40,078 bases of DNA, from contig NZ_SMKW01000082.1 of NCBI RefSeq assembly GCF_004348985.1, positions 1 through 40,078 on the forward strand, in the 5' to 3' direction. Positions 33,563-40,078 of the stretch are shown piece after piece; the first letter of the stretch is position 1, and each line of letters opens with the position of its first letter. This DNA comes from Saccharopolyspora elongata (GTDB lineage: Bacteria > Actinomycetota > Actinomycetes > Mycobacteriales > Pseudonocardiaceae). A program made the position numbers and the translations under genes. Below the pieces are notes generated by a model. That model was not told the DNA's origin. It saw only the letters and a program-made list of their open reading frames with translations, and made no database searches.

Positions 33563-34621
33563 ATGGTGACAGTACGGATCGACCCGCACAAGCACGTCCA
33601 CGTCGCAGTGGCAGTCGATGCCGGCGGCAGGCAGATCAGCAAGCCGATGATCGTCAACAACGACACGCTCTTGATCACTGCGCTAGTCAAGTGGATCCGC
33701 TCGATCGCAGGCGACATGCCCGTCACCTGGGCCATCGAGGACGGTCGCGGGTTCGCCCGCCGCCTCGCCGACGGCCTGCTGCTCGCCGGCCACGAAGTGG
33801 TCTGGGTTCCATCCCGGCTGACCGCTGCCCACCGCAAGCTGCATGCCGCCACCGGCGCCAAGTCCGACCCCGTCGACGCCGCCGCAGCCGCCCACGCCGC
33901 GATCGCCACCCCCGGCCTGGACCGGCACCGCATCGACGAGCGAGTCCGTGAACTACGCGTCCTGGTCGACTACCGCGCAGACCTCATCAAACGCCGCACC
34001 ATGGTGATCAACCAGCTCAAAGCACAACTGCATGTCTGGCTCAACCACACTCCAGGAGACCTCGCCCGCCCCAAAGGCCTGGCCTCGCTGACCGCACTGC
34101 TAGAGCCGGCACCGCTGGGCACACACGTCCGCAAGGCGCTCGCCGACATGATCACGGAGATCGCCGATCTCAACCAACGTGTCCGCGACCTCGACGGCAC
34201 TATCAGGGAACTCGTGACCCCGCTGGCCCCCGCACTGCTGGAGATCACCGGGATCAGTCACATCTCCGCGGCGGTCCTGATCGCTGAGATCGGCGACATC
34301 ACCCGCTTCTCCAGCTCGGCCAAGCTCGCCCGCTACACCGGCTGCGCTCCGATCCCGGTCTACTCCTCCGACAAAGAACGCCATCGCCTGCACCGAGGCG
34401 GAAACCGACGGCTCAACAGCGTGCTCTACACCGCAGCGATCGTGCAGAAACGCTGGCATCCCGACGCACAGGCGTTACTTGCCCGCCACGAACCCACCAA
34501 AGGTAGCCGCGGCGCCCGCCGCATCCTTCAACGCCACCTCATCGACGTCATCCACCGAGCCATGACCACCGATCAAGCTTCCTGGAAACACCACATCACC
34601 CGCTACGAACACACCGCTTGA
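33563..34621 (+). CDS. IS110-family transposase (DEDD recombinase)
   Basis: A 352-residue IS110 recombinase. The N-terminal RuvC-like DEDD domain shows Asp7 in VRIDPHKH, Glu in WAIEDGRGF, and SDPVDA for the last two acidic residues. A helical linker follows (VRELRVLVDYRADLIKRRTM). The C-terminal Tnp_20 domain reads ITGISHISAAVLIAEIGDIT with SAKLARYTGCAPIPVYSSD, containing the candidate serine nucleophile. The gene looks full length and undamaged, with GGAGGAGAGG before the ATG. Known IS110 recombinases act with a bridge RNA made from the element end; that RNA is visible just upstream. Confidence 0.92.
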   Translation: MVTVRIDPHKHVHVAVAVDAGGRQISKPMIVNNDTLLITALVKWIRSIAGDMPVTWAIEDGRGFARRLADGLLLAGHEVVWVPSRLTAAHRKLHAATGAKSDPVDAAAAAHAAIATPGLDRHRIDERVRELRVLVDYRADLIKRRTMVINQLKAQLHVWLNHTPGDLARPKGLASLTALLEPAPLGTHVRKALADMITEIADLNQRVRDLDGTIRELVTPLAPALLEITGISHISAAVLIAEIGDITRFSSSAKLARYTGCAPIPVYSSDKERHRLHRGGNRRLNSVLYTAAIVQKRWHPDAQALLARHEPTKGSRGARRILQRHLIDVIHRAMTTDQASWKHHITRYEHTA

Positions 34622-34631
34622 CATAGAAGCA

Positions 34632-34790
34632 TCAACGGCCTGCTACGCCAGCATTTCCCTGGCAGCACCGACCTGCGAACCCACAACATCACGGCCCTGC
34701 AAACCATCGCCGACGAACTCAACGGACGCCCCAGAAAATCCCTCGACTGGGACACACCCGCCGAACGCCCCTCTGCTTTACTAGATGCCT
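34632..34790 (+). pseudogene. IS30-family transposase, C-terminal part
   Basis: After the IS110 element the IS30 frame resumes: INGLLRQHFPGSTDLRTHNI, TALQTIADELNGRPRKSLDW, DTPAERPSALLDA and a stop at 34788-34790. These are the usual last residues of IS30 transposases. GTTGCGGCGACTGATTGAA at 34805-34823 may be the right terminal repeat. Confidence 0.82.
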
Positions 34791-34836
34791 AACAGTTCCG
34801 ACTGTTGCGGCGACTGATTGAATCCGTGCAGTTCCG

Positions 34837-35107
34837 GTGAAATTCCGGCGACTGCTGCGCCGCCACCAGCTGACCGGGTCGATGGGGCGGGTCGGCGCGT
34901 GTGGCGACAACGCCGCAATGGAATCGTTCTTTTCCTTACTGCAGAAGAACGTTCTCGACACCAGATGGTGGCGCACCTGCGAGGAACTCCGGATGGCGAT
35001 CGTGTCCTGAATCGAGACGAAATACCACCGCAAACGCAGGCAACGACGCCTGGAAAATCACCTCGGTCGAGTTTGAGAGCATCTACACCGCCGCACACGC
35101 GCCCTGA
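34837..35107 (+). pseudogene. IS3-family transposase (OrfB) C-terminal remnant
   Basis: HQLTGSMGRVGACGDNAAME then SFFSLLQKNVLDTRWWRTCE is the end of an IS3 orfB integrase domain, including its catalytic glutamate region. An in-frame TGA at 35008-35010 replaces a conserved tryptophan (IVS*IETKYHRKRRQRRL), and a frameshift precedes ITSVEFESIYTAAHAP and its stop at 35107. The N-terminal two thirds are gone. Confidence 0.8.
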
Positions 35108-35160
35108 CACCGGTCAAGCCCAGGTAACAACCAAATCCCGGGCAGCCCCCGGAGCACGGA

Positions 35161-35344
35161 TGCGGACCCCGTTCCGGAGCGAGCGCGATGAGCTCGCCGA
35201 CGTCGTGGCGCTCGCCCAACACCACGGCCTCCGCGCCAAGACCATGACCTACCCGCTCTCCCACACCAGCGAAGCGTGGAAGCCTTGCGACGAGGGGAGA
35301 TCCTCGGTCGCGCCGTGGTGATTCCCGATCAGACCGCCGTGTAG
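35161..35344 (+). pseudogene. Zinc alcohol dehydrogenase (MDR) C-terminal remnant
   Basis: RDELADVVALAQHHGLRAKT then MTYPLSHTSEA, and after a frameshift near 35278, VEALRRGEILGRAVVIPDQTAV and stop. The pattern is the C-terminal end of AdhP-like medium-chain dehydrogenases (last strands, closing with GRAVxxP). No start or catalytic domain is present. Confidence 0.65.
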
Positions 35345-35445
35345 CCGCCGTCGGCGGGCACTGCGGCGCCAGTCATGAACGATGCACCTGGGGAACACAG
35401 GAACGCGATGACCTTCGCGATTTCCTCCGGCGAACCCGGTGAGGG
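35329..35445 (-). pseudogene. Short-chain dehydrogenase (SDR) C-terminal remnant
   Basis: On the minus strand, GSPEEIAKVIAFLCSPGASF with MTGAAVPADGGYTAV and a stop at 35329-35331 is the standard C-terminus of FabG-like SDR enzymes (PEEIA, FLxSxxASF-TG, DGG). Upstream the frame has no SDR features. It overlaps the alcohol-dehydrogenase tail by 16 bases in the opposite direction. Confidence 0.7.
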
Positions 35446-35448
35446 AGC

Positions 35449-35614
35449 ACGGATCCTCGATCCGACCCCGGCATTCTGCCGCGACGGCACCTGCCCCGCG
35501 ATCATCGGCGACGTCGTCGTCCACGGAGTGACGACCCACCTAACCACGACCCACGCTCGCACAATCAAGCCGTGGCTCGACGAACAACTGTCCTCGCTGG
35601 AGGTCCTGCCCTGA
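35449..35614 (+). pseudogene. SGNH/acyltransferase-3 C-terminal remnant
   Basis: ARILDPTPAFCRDGTCPAII then GDVVVHGVTTHLTTTHARTI and a Leu-rich end with stop at 35614. This matches the last part of OafA-type acyltransferases: a Cys pair, DPTP, and the HLT tail that carries the SGNH Asp-x-x-His equivalents. The membrane acyltransferase part is absent. Confidence 0.6.
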
Positions 35615-35670
35615 TCTCGGTCCGGCCCGTCGGCGCCGAGCCGGAAGGAGGTCACCCACCGCGGACGGGC

Positions 35671-36642
35671 TCAGCGCTGGACCGGGTCGCCGTCGGCACC
35701 TAGGAAGGCCTCGAGTTCGGCGGGGGTCGGGGCGGCCTCCCAGTCGCCGGGGGTCGTGCACATCACGGCGCCACAGGCGTTCGCCCGGGCGAGCTTCTCC
35801 TTGACGCTCCAGCCTTGCACGTCGCCACTGAGGTAGCCGGCCACGAACGCATCCCCCGCTCCCACCGTGTCGACGACATCGACGCGATGGCCAGGAGCGT
35901 GGACCACGGTGCCCTCGGTGTACGTTGACGCACCGTCGGCGCCCCGCTTGACGACGATCTCGCGCGCGCCCATGGGGTCGAGGGCGCGGGCCAGCTCGTC
36001 GATCGCCAAAGAATCATCCGCCACGCCACCGGGAACCCCGTACGCCAGCTCCTCGAGGGAGCCGAACACGAGGTCCGCCTCCCCGACGAGCTCGCCCAGC
36101 ACCTTCGCGGCGACGTCCGCGGGAGCGAGCGTCGACCGGTAGTTCACGTCGACGCTCACACGCACCCCGGCGGCCCGAGCCCGCCGCACCACGGAAAGAC
36201 ACGCCTCGCGCGCGGAGTCCGACAGCAACGGAGTGATGCCGGTAAGGTGCACGAGCCCGACGCTCTCGACGAGACCCGCGGGCACGTCCGTGGCTGCCAG
36301 CCGCGAACCGGCGGAACCCGCACGGTAGTAGTACACCCGCGACGTCCCCGGGCCCGTGAGCTCCTTGACCATGAGCCCGGTCGCCGCCTCCGGGGCGAGC
36401 TGTGCCCGCACGTCGACGCCCTCGCCGCGGACCTCGCGCACGACCCGTCTGCCCAGCGAGTCGTCTCCGACCCGGCCGATCCACGTGACCGGAACTCCGA
36501 GCCTGCTCAGGCCGACGGCGACGTTCGTCTCCGCGCCACCGATCCCCACGTGCGCTCCGGACACGTGCGCGAGCGAACCGATGCGGCTGCCGGTGAGCAG
36601 GCCCATCGTCTCGCCCAGCGTCAGAATCCGAGAGGCCGTCAT
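35671..36642 (-). CDS. kdgK: 2-dehydro-3-deoxygluconokinase (PfkB family)
   Basis: A 323-residue PfkB-family sugar kinase. Markers: GGAETNVAVGLSRLG near residue 35 (PfkB signature 1) and DTVGAGDAFVAGYLSG from residue 258 (signature 2), with the catalytic base Asp264. It should phosphorylate 2-keto-3-deoxygluconate (KDG) to KDPG with ATP. The ATG at 36642 overlaps the aldolase stop (ATGA). Last gene of the mannonate operon; with its neighbours it completes D-mannonate to pyruvate plus glyceraldehyde 3-phosphate. Confidence 0.88.
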   Translation of the reverse strand: MTASRILTLGETMGLLTGSRIGSLAHVSGAHVGIGGAETNVAVGLSRLGVPVTWIGRVGDDSLGRRVVREVRGEGVDVRAQLAPEAATGLMVKELTGPGTSRVYYYRAGSAGSRLAATDVPAGLVESVGLVHLTGITPLLSDSAREACLSVVRRARAAGVRVSVDVNYRSTLAPADVAAKVLGELVGEADLVFGSLEELAYGVPGGVADDSLAIDELARALDPMGAREIVVKRGADGASTYTEGTVVHAPGHRVDVVDTVGAGDAFVAGYLSGDVQGWSVKEKLARANACGAVMCTTPGDWEAAPTPAELEAFLGADGDPVQR

Positions 36643-37286
36643 TCGGTTCCACTCCCCGCGCACACCTCGACGAACCGCCGCGCCCGTTCCCCGAGCGCAC
36701 CGAGTTCGCCGCCCTTCAACGCGTCCCCGAGCAGCGGACCACCGACGCTCACTGCCGCCGCACCTGCCGCGAGCCACGCCCGCGCCGATTCGAGGTCCAC
36801 CCCACCAGACGGGACGGCGGACAGATCCGGGAACGGACCGCGCAGATCCTTCAGGTATCCGGGACCCACCTGGCCCGCGGGGAACACCTTCACCGCGGAG
36901 ACGCCACGGTCCCAGGTGGAGAACAGCTCCGTGGGAGTGAGGCCGCCCGGGATGATCGCGATGTCGCGTTCGAGGGCCCGGTCGACGGTGGCGAGATCGG
37001 AAACCGGCGTGACGAGGTAGTGCGCTCCCCCATCGGTGGCAGCATCCACGTCGCCGGGCCGCGTCACGGTGCCGATGCCGATGTCGGCCGTCTCCGCGTA
37101 CCGTTCGACGAGCCCGGGCAGCGCGGCGAACGTCCCGGGAGTCGTGAGCGTGAGCTCGAAACTCCGCACCCCCGCCTCGACCATCGTGTCGATGACCGGC
37201 ACGTAGTCCTCGGCGCGCTCGCCGCGGATCACCACGACGAGCCGCGAGGCGGCGGTCCTCCGAGGCAGGGTCTGACGCTGGCTCAT
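36639..37286 (-). CDS. KDPG/KDPGal-type aldolase
   Basis: A 215-residue class I aldolase of the Eda/DgoA family that splits 2-keto-3-deoxy-6-phosphogluconate into pyruvate and glyceraldehyde 3-phosphate. Seen: VVVIRGERAEDY, FELTLTTP with general-base Glu44, IGIGTVTRPGDVDAA, and AVKVFPAGQVGPGYLK with Schiff-base Lys133. The Arg usual after the Glu motif in Eda is Thr here, as in DgoA-like branches, so the stereochemistry of the substrate is open. ATG 37286 was chosen over GTG 37310 because AAAGGAC lies nine bases upstream. Overlaps kdgK by four bases. Confidence 0.87.
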   Translation of the reverse strand: MSQRQTLPRRTAASRLVVVIRGERAEDYVPVIDTMVEAGVRSFELTLTTPGTFAALPGLVERYAETADIGIGTVTRPGDVDAATDGGAHYLVTPVSDLATVDRALERDIAIIPGGLTPTELFSTWDRGVSAVKVFPAGQVGPGYLKDLRGPFPDLSAVPSGGVDLESARAWLAAGAAAVSVGGPLLGDALKGGELGALGERARRFVEVCAGSGTE

Positions 37287-37306
37287 GACGTCTGTCCTTT
37301 CTCGAC

Positions 37307-38551
37307 TCACCAGTCGTGCACGGTGCCGTCGAGCAGGCGGTTCACCGGAAGGTAGGCGGCGGTGTACGGATGGCGCGCGGCGAGCTCCTCGTCGAGTTCC
37401 ACGCCGAGACCGGGGTTGTCACCGGGATGGAGGAAGCCGCGGTCGAACGTGTACGACGTGCGGAACGTCTCCAGCGTCAGCTCGCTGTGCGGCATGTACT
37501 CCTGGATGCCGAAGTTGTGGATCGCCAGGTCGATGTGGAGTGCGGCCGCCATGCCGATCGGCGAGACGTCGGTCGGACCGTGGATGCCGGAGCGGACTCC
37601 GTAGATACCTGCGAAGTCGAGGAGCTTCTTCATACCCGTGACGCCGCCGGTGTGCGTGGGCGCCGACCGCACGTAGTCGATGAGCCTCTCGGTGATGAGC
37701 GTCTGATAGTCGTACACCGAGTTGAAGACCTCACCAGTGGCCAGCGGGGTCGTGCTGTGCTGCCGGACGAGCCGGAACGCCTCCTGGTCCTCGCCGGGCG
37801 TCGCGTCCTCGAGCCAGAACAGGTCGTACGGTTCGAGCGACTTCGCCAGCCGGGCGGCCTCGATCGGTGACATGCGGTGGTGTCCATCGTGGAGCAGCCG
37901 CAGCTCTGGTCCGAACTCCTCGCGCACCTTCTCGAAGATCGACGGAACGTGCCGCAGATACGCGGGCGTGTCCCAGTCCTCCTCCTCGGGACGCGTCGCG
38001 GCGCTGCCGTCGGCCGCGCGATGCGCGGGCTCGTAGTCGTACCTCTCCCCTGGCTTCGCCGTATCCGAGACGCCGTACACCCGGCCGAGACCGGGAACGC
38101 CCGTCTGGATGCGCACCGCGGTGTAACCCTCGTCCACGTACCCGCGGATCGCCTGGGCCAACGCCTCGTAGTCGTTGCCGGAGGCGTGCGCGTACACGCG
38201 GAGCTTGTCGCGGCTCGCTCCACCGAGCAGCTGGTACAGCGGAACGCCCGCCTTCTTCGCCTTGATGTCCCACAACGCCATGTCGACGGCGGCGATCGAG
38301 GCCATCGTCACGGGCCCACGTCGCCAGTACGCGCCGCGGTACAGGTACTGCCACGTGTCCTCGATGCGATCCTCGTCCCGGCCGACGAGCGTGCTCGCGA
38401 GATGATCCCGCAGGTAGGCCGCGACAGAGAGCTCCCGCCCGTTGAGCGTCGCGTCGCCCCACCCGACGACCCCGTCGGACGTGACGATCTTGAGGGTGAC
38501 GAAGTTGCGTCCGGGGCTCGTGACGATGACCTCGACGGTCGAGATGCTCAC
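37307..38551 (-). CDS. manD: D-mannonate dehydratase, enolase superfamily (ManD type)
   Basis: A 414-residue enolase-superfamily dehydratase that converts D-mannonate to KDG. It has the ManD hallmarks: RGAYWRRGPVTMASIAAVDM early, the Arg147/Tyr159 pair (AVRIQT, GRVYG), metal ligands Asp222, Glu248 and Glu274 (LHDGHHR, FWLEDATPGE, ATGEVFNS), His224 as acid, and SGIHGPTDVSP. Compared with the best-known ManD, the later positions are shifted by about 12 residues from an insertion at 160-195. Some ManD-like enzymes have low or relaxed activity. GTG at 38551 has GGAAGG upstream. The aldolase and KDG kinase downstream agree with a KDG product. Confidence 0.9.
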   Translation of the reverse strand: MSISTVEVIVTSPGRNFVTLKIVTSDGVVGWGDATLNGRELSVAAYLRDHLASTLVGRDEDRIEDTWQYLYRGAYWRRGPVTMASIAAVDMALWDIKAKKAGVPLYQLLGGASRDKLRVYAHASGNDYEALAQAIRGYVDEGYTAVRIQTGVPGLGRVYGVSDTAKPGERYDYEPAHRAADGSAATRPEEEDWDTPAYLRHVPSIFEKVREEFGPELRLLHDGHHRMSPIEAARLAKSLEPYDLFWLEDATPGEDQEAFRLVRQHSTTPLATGEVFNSVYDYQTLITERLIDYVRSAPTHTGGVTGMKKLLDFAGIYGVRSGIHGPTDVSPIGMAAALHIDLAIHNFGIQEYMPHSELTLETFRTSYTFDRGFLHPGDNPGLGVELDEELAARHPYTAAYLPVNRLLDGTVHDW

Positions 38552-38635
38552 GGTGCTCGCTTCCTTCCAATGTCGAAAGTGGACGGTGTGGGAACCGCCT
38601 CGGATGCGACTCGCCGCCGCACCCGAGGCAGGTGT

Positions 38636-40036
38636 TCAGACAGCGTTGCGCGGATCCCTCAGGTCGCGTCCTGCGACCTCGGGCATGAGCAACGTCCCGA
38701 TGAGCGGGCAGACCGTGAAGATGCCGAGCATGATCGCGATCGGGACCCACGATCCGCTCGCCGCGGCCACCCAGGCCGCCACGACGACGGGGCCGACACC
38801 GGTGGCGATCATCGCGGCGATCTCCCTGATGACACCGGTCGCGGCGTACCGGTGCCGGGCGCCGAAGATCTCCGGCAGCGTGAGGTTCTCCAGCGAGGCG
38901 AGCGCCATGACCGACACGTTGTGCATGACGATGTAGCCGACGAACAACTGCGGGACGTCCGCTCCCGCGATCGCCATCATCGTCGGCACGATGAGGATCA
39001 GCGAGATCACGCTCATCACCTGGTACATCCGGCGACGGCCGAACTTGTCGCCGAGCGCGCCGACGATCGGCACCGTGACGAATGCGCACAGCGAGGAAAC
39101 GATCACGACGCTCGTGCCCACCGCGGCCGACATCGCGAGCGTGACGGTGATGAACGAGACCATGTAGGTCTGCAGGATTCCCGAGTTGCCCGCCTGTCCG
39201 AATCGCAGCAGGAACGCGGGTACGAGCGCCCGCCACTTCTTCTGCTCGAGCGCCTCGAGCATCGGGATGTCGTTCTCCTGCTCGGCCTTCGCCCGGATCT
39301 CGTCCGTCGTGAGCGCCACGCCGTCGTTGACGTGGGAGCTCTCCTCGAACACCGGGCTCTCCTTGAGCCGGAACCGGATCCACACGGCGAACAGCAGGAT
39401 CACGGCGCTGCCGAGGAACGGGATGCGCCAGCCCCACGCGAGGAGCTGCTCCTCGGAGAGAACGGCGACGAGGATGCCCCAGATCGCCGACGCACCGAGG
39501 GTGCCGCAGTTCGTGCCGAGCGCGACGAGCGACGCGATGATGCCGCGACGCTTGGTCGGCGCGTACTCGGCGAGCATGACACCCGCGCCGGAGATCTCCG
39601 CACCGGCGCCGAAGCCCTGCACGAGGCGCAGCACCGCGAGGAGGATGGGCGCGAGGACGCCGATTTGGTGGACGGTCGGCAGGGCGCCGATGAGCGTCGT
39701 CGCGCCGCCCATGAGGGCGATCGTGATGAACAGGACTTTGGTGCGGCCCACCCGGTCGCCGAGCCGTCCGAAGTACCACGCGCCCACGGGGCGGGCGATG
39801 TAGCCGACGGCGTACGTCGCCATCGCGGACACGACCGCGAGCGCAGGGCTCTCGCCGGCGAAGAACAGCTGGCCGAAGACGAGCCCGGCCGCGAGCGAGT
39901 ACAGCTGGAAGTCCATGAACTCGAGCGCGGTGCCGAGCCATCCGGACATCGCGGCGCGTGCGAGATCGCCGGTGCTGCGTTCGGCCGTACCGTCCTTTGC
40001 GGTGCCCGTGTCGGGCGGTGGTGCTGAAGTGGACAT
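38636..40036 (-). CDS. MFS transporter, MHS family, of the mannonate operon
   Basis: A 466-residue transporter with 12 hydrophobic segments. MHS markers: GWLGTALEFMDFQLYSLAAG in TM1, ARPVGAWYFGRLGDRVGRTK for the TM2-3 loop, and GFGAGAEISGAGVMLAEYAP in TM5. In this operon the likely cargo is D-mannonate or a related sugar acid (inference from neighbours; MHS members more often carry dicarboxylates or betaines). ATG at 40036 has GAAGGAAC upstream. First gene seen in the operon, 84 bases ahead of manD. Confidence 0.88.
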   Translation of the reverse strand: MSTSAPPPDTGTAKDGTAERSTGDLARAAMSGWLGTALEFMDFQLYSLAAGLVFGQLFFAGESPALAVVSAMATYAVGYIARPVGAWYFGRLGDRVGRTKVLFITIALMGGATTLIGALPTVHQIGVLAPILLAVLRLVQGFGAGAEISGAGVMLAEYAPTKRRGIIASLVALGTNCGTLGASAIWGILVAVLSEEQLLAWGWRIPFLGSAVILLFAVWIRFRLKESPVFEESSHVNDGVALTTDEIRAKAEQENDIPMLEALEQKKWRALVPAFLLRFGQAGNSGILQTYMVSFITVTLAMSAAVGTSVVIVSSLCAFVTVPIVGALGDKFGRRRMYQVMSVISLILIVPTMMAIAGADVPQLFVGYIVMHNVSVMALASLENLTLPEIFGARHRYAATGVIREIAAMIATGVGPVVVAAWVAAASGSWVPIAIMLGIFTVCPLIGTLLMPEVAGRDLRDPRNAV

Positions 40037-40078
40037 CGTTGTTCCTTCTTCGGTTTCGCGCGGGGAGGGGGCGGGTGG

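Larger units (their letters stand above)
33311..34631 (+). mobile_element. IS110-family insertion sequence, 1321 bp, inserted in IS30
   Basis: Limits come from the split IS30 gene. The dinucleotide CA stands at both junctions (33309-33310 and 34630-34631). Removing 33311-34631 joins codons GAA AAC ATC AAC GGC and restores the IS30 protein sequence SNENINGLLRQHF. As in other IS110 elements there are no terminal inverted repeats and no target duplication beyond the core. A 252-base non-coding left end precedes the transposase and only a few bases follow it. Confidence 0.85.

Noticed and set aside
25308..35650. A defence island or CRISPR array in the mobile region
   Set aside because: No repeat-spacer pattern, no nuclease, helicase or toxin-antitoxin signatures; contents are recombinases, transposases and gene tails.
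37731..40027. Very long open frames in several frames across the mannonate operon
   Set aside because: High GC content makes antisense frames open; only the ManD and MHS frames show conserved domains.

Overview
The window is GC-rich DNA of actinobacterial type. GTG and TTG starts are common, one promoter looks leaderless, and the gene content (PucR, MocR and XRE-cupin regulators, MHS-family transporters, a vanillate-type UbiD/UbiX cluster, actinobacterial insertion sequences) fits a soil actinomycete, perhaps of the Pseudonocardiales. That placement is inference. No complete RNA gene or replication origin is visible. Most of the window is accessory catabolism plus one long scar of mobile DNA.

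1-10.2 kb is amino-acid and nitrogen metabolism. It holds the start of a Cys/Met-metabolism PLP lyase, a B3/4-domain protein overlapping an XRE-cupin regulator, an APC amino-acid permease followed by a JAMM/MPN peptidase, an unrecognised membrane protein with two similar halves, an MHS transporter, an arginase/agmatinase-family hydrolase and a divergent PucR regulator. The XRE-cupin promoter has a perfect palindrome filling the space between -35 and -10. Related half-sites lie upstream of the permease and of the lyase, so one small regulon is likely.

10.2-25.2 kb holds an ISL3 scar and then two catabolic operons. The first (PaiB-like flavin protein, phthalate-dioxygenase-reductase-like protein, DapA-family aldolase, GABA-type aminotransferase) is divergent from a MocR regulator, which is followed by an MFS transporter. 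Two pairs of 16-bp palindromes, each pair with exactly 40 bp start to start, lie at the divergent promoter and before the transporter. The second operon (methylmalonate-semialdehyde-type dehydrogenase, iron alcohol dehydrogenase, another reductase) is divergent from a LysR regulator and ends in a strong terminator. A GNAT acetyltransferase follows. No oxygenase partner for the two reductases is present.

25.3-29.6 kb is a recombinase scar: a serine recombinase, a LeuD-like tail, the 3' end of a tRNA-Leu, a second frameshifted serine recombinase and a truncated tyrosine integrase. 29.8-33.1 kb is an intact vdcBCD-type hydroxyarylic acid decarboxylase operon with a divergent AraC regulator.

33.1-35.6 kb is the most interesting stretch. 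An IS110-family element is inserted in an IS30 transposase gene. Its non-coding left end contains a readable candidate bridge RNA: the target guides match the two flanks of the insertion and the donor guides match the two ends of the element. Removing the element at a CA core restores the IS30 frame. Tails of an IS3 transposase, a zinc alcohol dehydrogenase, a short-chain dehydrogenase and an SGNH acyltransferase follow. 35.7-40.0 kb is a D-mannonate operon: MHS transporter, mannonate dehydratase, KDPG-type aldolase and KDG kinase.
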